The position numbers were made by a program, and so were the translations under genes. A model generated the notes under the pieces. The model saw nothing but the letters and a program-made list of their open reading frames with translations, had not been told where the DNA came from and did not search any database. DNA of 10,477 nucleotides from JBLHGU01 sp047615875 (GTDB taxonomy: Bacteria; Pseudomonadota; Gammaproteobacteria; Arenicellales; CAJQKF01), in NCBI GenBank assembly GCA_047615875.1, contig JBLHGU010000177.1, positions 1 through 10,477 on the forward strand, read 5' to 3'. Shown here one piece after another: positions 7,424 to 10,477 of the stretch. Position 1 is the first letter of the stretch. Every line of letters starts with the position of its first letter.

Positions 7424-8077
7424 TTAAGACTGATCTTCCTTTTTCATTTTTATTGCTTTTTTAAGTGCAGTCGGATCAGGTCGCTCAATGAATAAAGGTG
7501 CAATAAATACCTCGTGTGAATCAATAGCAAAACTGATAGAGCCAACAATGCTTTTAGCAATTGCTGATATAGTCCCAATTGTTTTCCACTTCGGTGCCTG
7601 AATGTATTTAGCGTTTTTTGTGACATCCAATCTACCCACAAAACCGTCGATATCTAATAGATTTTTTTCTCATCCGCCCATATGCGAATTGTTTGGTCGT
7701 CAATAGAGCCAACAATTGAGCCATCACTCATTACCTTAAATGCTTCAGGATTATACTTAAGCGTTGCAATTGCATTAAACTCTCCTAGGCCAAATTTCTT
7801 TTTTGTCAATTCAAAATCATCGCGAATCATCTTGATATTAATTTGATGAGTTTTTTTAAACCCTTTCATTTGCTTCTGGCGACAGTTCTATCACCTGCCT
7901 TAGATTCTTTTCACGATATTTCGCAATCACTGTAGTCGTAGCTGTCGTAGCCCCTGCAACAGTCTCAAGATAGTCGATAGTAAAATTAGGGTAATTCACT
8001 GTTCGGTTACTATCGTATTCTTGCGCAAAAGAAATAGGATTCACAAGAAGCGCGACCAGACTAATCATAAATTTCAT
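7424..8077 (-). pseudogene. Exported protein of unknown function with two compensating frameshifts
   Basis: Three consecutive minus-strand frames join into one protein of about 217 residues. ATG 8077 starts a signal peptide (MKFMISLVALLVNPISFA-QEY). Frame 1 reads to SPEANERV and stops; frame 2 continues KKTHQINIKMIRDDFELTKK to IWADEKK; frame 3, the same frame as 1, continues NLLDIDGFVGRLDVTKN to KKEDQS. The first shift is in the T7A3 tract at 7851-7863 (one extra base), the second in T7 at 7672-7678 (one base missing). Residues from SDGSIVGSIDDQTIRIW on repeat a G-S/T/R-I/L-D/S pattern (VGSID, VGRLD, IGTIS, VGSIS), suggesting a repetitive beta fold. No family is assigned. An alternative is that frame 2 starts at ATG 7869, overlapping frame 1 by 14 bases as a coupled gene, but the smooth protein join favours a single broken gene. 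Confidence 0.7.
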
Positions 8078-8114
8078 TTCGTCTCAGCTTTCGGTGGAAT
8101 GTCTGCTTTGAGCA

Positions 8115-8283
8115 CAGGCTGTGTGAAAACTCCGTTTTAAGATTGTCGGTGGTAAATATTTACCTATACTCAGCAATTTTTCACATTAAGTGGTGCTAGC
8201 AGTCTCAAAACAAACTGTATTATTTCAGTTGGTGTTGAGTGGTCCCACGTTACTAGTTTTCTAATGAGTTTTCACACAGCCTG
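8115..8283. mobile_element. MITE-like element with perfect 18-bp terminal inverted repeats
   Basis: CAGGCTGTGTGAAAACTC at 8115-8132 is matched exactly, inverted, by GAGTTTTCACACAGCCTG at 8266-8283. The 169-bp interior has no coding frame, as expected of a non-autonomous element moved by a transposase encoded elsewhere. Flanking AGCA/AGTA is only a doubtful target duplication. It sits 38 bp upstream of the minus-strand gene at 7424-8077 and 40 bp before the group II intron. Which insertion-sequence family moves it cannot be decided from the termini alone. Confidence 0.8.
8151..8164. repeat. 14-bp perfect palindrome inside the MITE
   Basis: GGTAAATATTTACC is self-complementary over its whole length. 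It lies near the left end of the inverted-repeat element and could be a protein-binding dyad or a relic of the parent element. Confidence 0.5.
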
Positions 8284-8323
8284 AGTATACAACCGCCAAT
8301 GTACGATCAAGTCTAAATATTTA

Positions 8324-8794
8324 GTGCGCCACGAGGCGCTTGTATACCAGTGGCTGAAAGTGCCGTCTGTGAAGTGGCGACCCGCCACACACTGTATCGA
8401 GTCTTGAGTTCTGTGCGGTAACAATCAGGATTAAGCGTAGACAGAAATGATGCAGGCCGTAAGCGAAAGCTGAAGTGATTGAGTCCCGTTATTGGACCTT
8501 TTCGAGAAGGTTGATAGTTTTAAATTTCTAGAAGGCAACACTACGTCATGCACGATTGGGCAGTATGAAGTAGCTTCTCCGGGATCATAGAGCACGGCAT
8601 GTATCAAAGGTAGACAGGTGAACGTGGGAGATCCAAATAGCTCTTCGATGGATTGGAGTACCGATTGACGAGTGTAAAAGCGAGGAGATTGGGACGGTTA
8701 TTTGGAAGTCAGATCGGCCATAGTACTGCTGAAGCGGAGTAACGCCCGTGGAGGGAAGGGCCGTGGGTTAAGTTAACCTCAAAGAGGACACGTT
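8324..8794 (+). ncRNA. Group II intron 5' ribozyme region (domains I-III and start of IV)
   Basis: This 471-nt stretch has no coding frame and is rich in local complementarity, for example GTGCGCC-ACGA-GGCGC at the very start and the GAAA-containing GTAAGCGAAAGCTGAAG about 8460-8476. Its position between the GTGCG end and the maturase start matches the catalytic and exon-binding domains of a group II intron. UAAAU at 8521-8525 could be EBS1. I did not fold the whole domain, so internal damage cannot be excluded. Confidence 0.7.
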
Positions 8795-10130
8795 GTGGAA
8801 TCAACAGAATTTCAGTATACAACGACAACAAAATTGATGAGGATAGCCGAGCTATCTCGAGGTGATTGTGACAAGCAGTTCGATAGCTTGATGCATCACT
8901 TTAATGTGGAGTCGCTGAGAGAATGTTACCAGGAGTTGGATGGAAAGAAGGCGCTTGGTGCAGATGGTGTAAGTAAAGAGAAGTATGGAGAATACCTTGA
9001 AGGAAAACTGAGCGCGTTAGTGGAACGGCTGCGAACAATGTCATATCGGCCCAGTCCGGTGAGACAGGTTTTAATCCCCAAAGAGGGGCAAGCAGGGCGC
9101 GACGCGACCGTTGGGTATCAGTAACTTTGAGGATAAACTGATCCAAAAGATGACCCAGAAAATACTGGAAAGTATCTATGAACCTCTGTTTCTGGACTGT
9201 TCCTATGGATTCAGAACGGGTAGAGGTTGCCATGATGCGATTCAGGAGCTGGGCCGTCATCTAGTGAGCAATGAAGTTCAAACCGTCATCGATATGGATT
9301 TATCCAATTTCTTTGGCTCAGTTGATCACAAGCTATTGCAAGAGATGTTAAGCGAGAAGATCAAAGATCGTCGGCTTATCCGATTTATCATTCGCATGTT
9401 CAAAGCGAGTGTGTTGGAAGAAGAAGGCGATCTATCAGTTAGTGACGAAGGCGTTCCTCAGGGAAGTGTCTGTAGTCCTATTTTGGCTAATATCTACGCG
9501 CACTTTGTGATTGATGTGTGGGTTAAAGAAGTGGTAAAGCTACATTGTCGAGGTCGGGTCGAGCTATTCCGATATGCGGATGATGCGGTAATCTGTTGTC
9601 GTCATCAACGTGATGCGGAACGAATCAAAGCCGCATTGGAAAAGCGTCTTGCCAAGAACAATCTTAAACTGAACGAGGATAAAACCAAGCTGGTTGCATT
9701 CTCTAAAGACAAAAGAAGCCGTGGTACTAAACAGGGCGTGTTCGACTTTCTAGGATTTACCTTTTATCTTGGCCGCTCACGTAAAGGAAGCGTGATTCCA
9801 AAAGTTAAGACGAGCGGTAAACGCTTACGTTCAAAGCTTAAAAGTGTGAATCAGTGGGCGCGCCAAGTCAGGAATAGATATCGACTCCCTGTTATCTGGA
9901 AAACATTCTGTCAGAAGCTTGTAGGACATATCCGCTATTTTGGTGTGTCATTTAATGCGAAGCAGATGGATAAATTCCTGTATCAGGCGACAAGGTTACT
10001 ATTCAAGTGGCTTAACAGGCGAAGCCAGCGAAGGTCTTTCAACTGGGATCAGTTTGGTTGCTTTATGCAGCAGTTTCCACTTCCACGGGTGAGAATTTAT
10101 CACCCACTTTACGGGCCGGTAGCCCGGTGA
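8795..10130 (+). pseudogene. ltrA: Group II intron reverse transcriptase/maturase, frameshifted
   Basis: GTG at 8795 follows AGAGGA at good spacing. The first 101 codons read normally (RT0 around LMRIAELSRGDCDKQF; RT1 with KKALGADGVSKEKYGEYLEG) to KEGQAG, then the frame changes at 9095-9101. Dropping one base (C9098) gives the expected ATRPLGISNFEDKLIQKM and the frame runs to 10130. Later motifs are intact: RT3 DMDLSNFFGSVDH with a catalytic Asp, RT4 EGVPQGSVCSPILAN, RT5 FRYADDAVICC with both catalytic Asp residues, RT6 LNEDKTKL, RT7 FDFLGFTFYLG, and a maturase (X) region (WKTFCQKLVGHIRYFGVS). The end PLPRVRIYHPLYG is typical of maturases without an HNH endonuclease. Conceptual length is about 440 residues, a normal size. 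The part after the shift lacks its fingers N-terminus and is unlikely to work alone. Confidence 0.9.
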
Positions 10131-10143
10131 ATAACTTGATCTT

Positions 10144-10176
10144 GAGCCTATTGCCCGAATTGGGCACGATGGGTTC
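10144..10176 (+). ncRNA. Group II intron domain V
   Basis: GAGCCTAT (10144-10151) pairs with ATGGGTTC (10169-10176), including the conserved AGC triad at its base. A two-base CG bulge on the 3' side is followed by a TGCCC/GGGCA upper stem closed by a short GAATT loop. At 33 nt this is the expected size for the catalytic metal-binding hairpin. All helices are intact, so the ribozyme core may still be functional. Confidence 0.85.
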
Positions 10177-10180
10177 TAAC

Positions 10181-10216
10181 GAGGGGGGAGCCCGGGTGGC
10201 CGGCTCCTCTACTCAC
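10181..10216 (+). ncRNA. Group II intron domain VI with bulged branch-point A
   Basis: GAG (10181-10183) pairs with CTC (10212-10214), and GGGGGAGCC (10184-10192) pairs with GGCTCCTCT (10202-10210), leaving a single unpaired A at 10211. This is the geometry of the lariat branch-point adenosine. The intron then ends with AC at 10215-10216. Confidence 0.82.
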
Positions 10217-10226
10217 TCGAAATACA

Positions 10227-10241
10227 GATTACATCGTAATC
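10227..10241. terminator. Short stem-loop after the parE stop
   Basis: GATTAC-ATC-GTAATC is a 6-bp perfect stem directly after the parE stop codon (minus strand). It lacks a strong T-run, so it is at best a weak terminator or an mRNA-end hairpin. It also lies in the 3' exon of the intron, eleven bases from the junction. Confidence 0.3.
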
Positions 10242-10477
10242 TTACAAATGTCTTTTGTAATCCATACGTTCATGGAGGACAGCTAATATCTTTAACTTGG
10301 TCGTGCTAAATGTGTAGAAAATTTCGTGTTTCTCTTGGTGAAAGGAATAATAACCCTTCTTTATCACATCTCGATTTTTCCCATGTGTTGGGTTTTCTAA
10401 CAACCAGTTAAAACGATCAACAAGGACCATTATATATCGTCCCCGTTGATCTGTTCCCCATCTACTCTCGGTATAGG
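10242..10477 (-). CDS. parE: ParE/RelE-superfamily toxin (5' end outside window)
   Basis: The minus frame is open from the right edge to TAA at 10242-10244, giving 77 full codons of a family usually about 95-100 residues, so only some 20 N-terminal residues are missing. The order of conserved blocks fits ParE: WGTDQRGRYI, DRFNWLLENPTHGKNRD, GYYSFHQEKHEIFYTF, and the C-terminal ILAVLHERMDYKRHL (family pattern ILHQRMD...HL). ParE toxins poison DNA gyrase; the antitoxin ParD is normally encoded just upstream and overlapping, which here would be beyond the right edge. An internal ATG at 10430 is not the likely start because homologous residues continue upstream of it. Whether a ParD partner exists cannot be seen. 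Toxin-antitoxin modules are common in accessory islands like this one. Confidence 0.85.
   Translation of the reverse strand, partial: YTESRWGTDQRGRYIMVLVDRFNWLLENPTHGKNRDVIKKGYYSFHQEKHEIFYTFSTTKLKILAVLHERMDYKRHL

Larger units (their letters stand above)
8324..10216 (+). mobile_element. Group II intron (complete RNA ends, frameshifted maturase)
   Basis: The element starts with GTGCGCC, the typical bacterial group II 5' end, and ends ...CTACTCAC after a recognisable domain VI. The 1893-nt body holds structured 5' RNA (domains I-III and part of IV), a reverse transcriptase reading frame (8795-10130), domain V (10144-10176) and domain VI (10181-10214). The 5' exon ends ATTTA (8319-8323), complementary to UAAAU in the intron at 8521-8525, a candidate IBS1-EBS1 pairing. 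The maturase is broken, so splicing or mobility would need a maturase supplied from another copy. The 3' exon begins about 25 bp from the 3' end of parE, on the opposite strand. The maturase lacks a C-terminal endonuclease domain. The exact 3' boundary is uncertain by a base or two. Confidence 0.88.

Noticed and set aside
3976..8077. A full integron cassette array
   Set aside because: The small genes are in mixed orientations and no complete pair of attC core sites could be found, so only isolated half-site resemblances remain.
8901..9260. 119-codon minus-strand frame inside the intron maturase
   Set aside because: It is antisense to strongly conserved reverse transcriptase motifs.
1..10477. 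CRISPR array, tRNA or rRNA genes
   Set aside because: No regularly spaced repeats and no recognisable tRNA or rRNA sequence were seen on either strand.

Overview
The window looks like an accessory stretch of a gammaproteobacterial chromosome, perhaps marine or environmental. This is inferred from protein flavour (the SNF2/SWIM pair, the integrase fragment, the group II intron maturase, a ParE toxin), not from any diagnostic marker gene. The left third is ordinary, well-kept coding sequence. From about 3.9 kb to the right edge the DNA is visibly more A/T-rich and full of broken genes, repeats and mobile DNA.

Layout. 1-3654 (minus strand): a two-gene operon of an SNF2-family ATPase followed 13 bp later by a SWIM zinc-finger protein with a C-terminal helix-turn-helix, cut by the left edge. 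3655-3975: upstream region with an exact 18-bp tandem repeat and a second short direct repeat. 3976-5318 (minus): an exported TPR/MORN-repeat gene broken by an amber codon and a frameshift. 5331-5865 (minus): a tiny ORF, the 3' end of an unknown gene, and the 5' end of a tyrosine recombinase, the last two abutting at a truncation junction. 5963-6247 (minus): a small two-helix membrane protein. 6297-6468: an imperfect inverted-repeat element. 6539-7202 (plus): an exported protein gene broken by a poly-A frameshift and an opal codon. 7424-8077 (minus): an exported protein gene with two opposite frameshifts. 8115-8283: a MITE-like element with perfect 18-bp terminal inverted repeats. 8324-10216 (plus): a complete-looking group II intron whose reverse transcriptase is frameshifted but whose domains V and VI fold as expected. 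10242-10477 (minus): a ParE-family toxin, cut by the right edge.

The only evident functional unit is the SNF2-SWIM operon. The rest reads as a decaying accessory island: at least four genes carry indels or nonsense codons, both nonsense codons are one G-to-A step from tryptophan, and several indels lie in homopolymers. Resequencing would separate real decay from assembly error. I found no clearly new biological system. The strongest second-look items are the intron with intact ribozyme ends and a broken maturase, the two related inverted-repeat elements, and the SWIM-HTH partner of the SNF2 ATPase.
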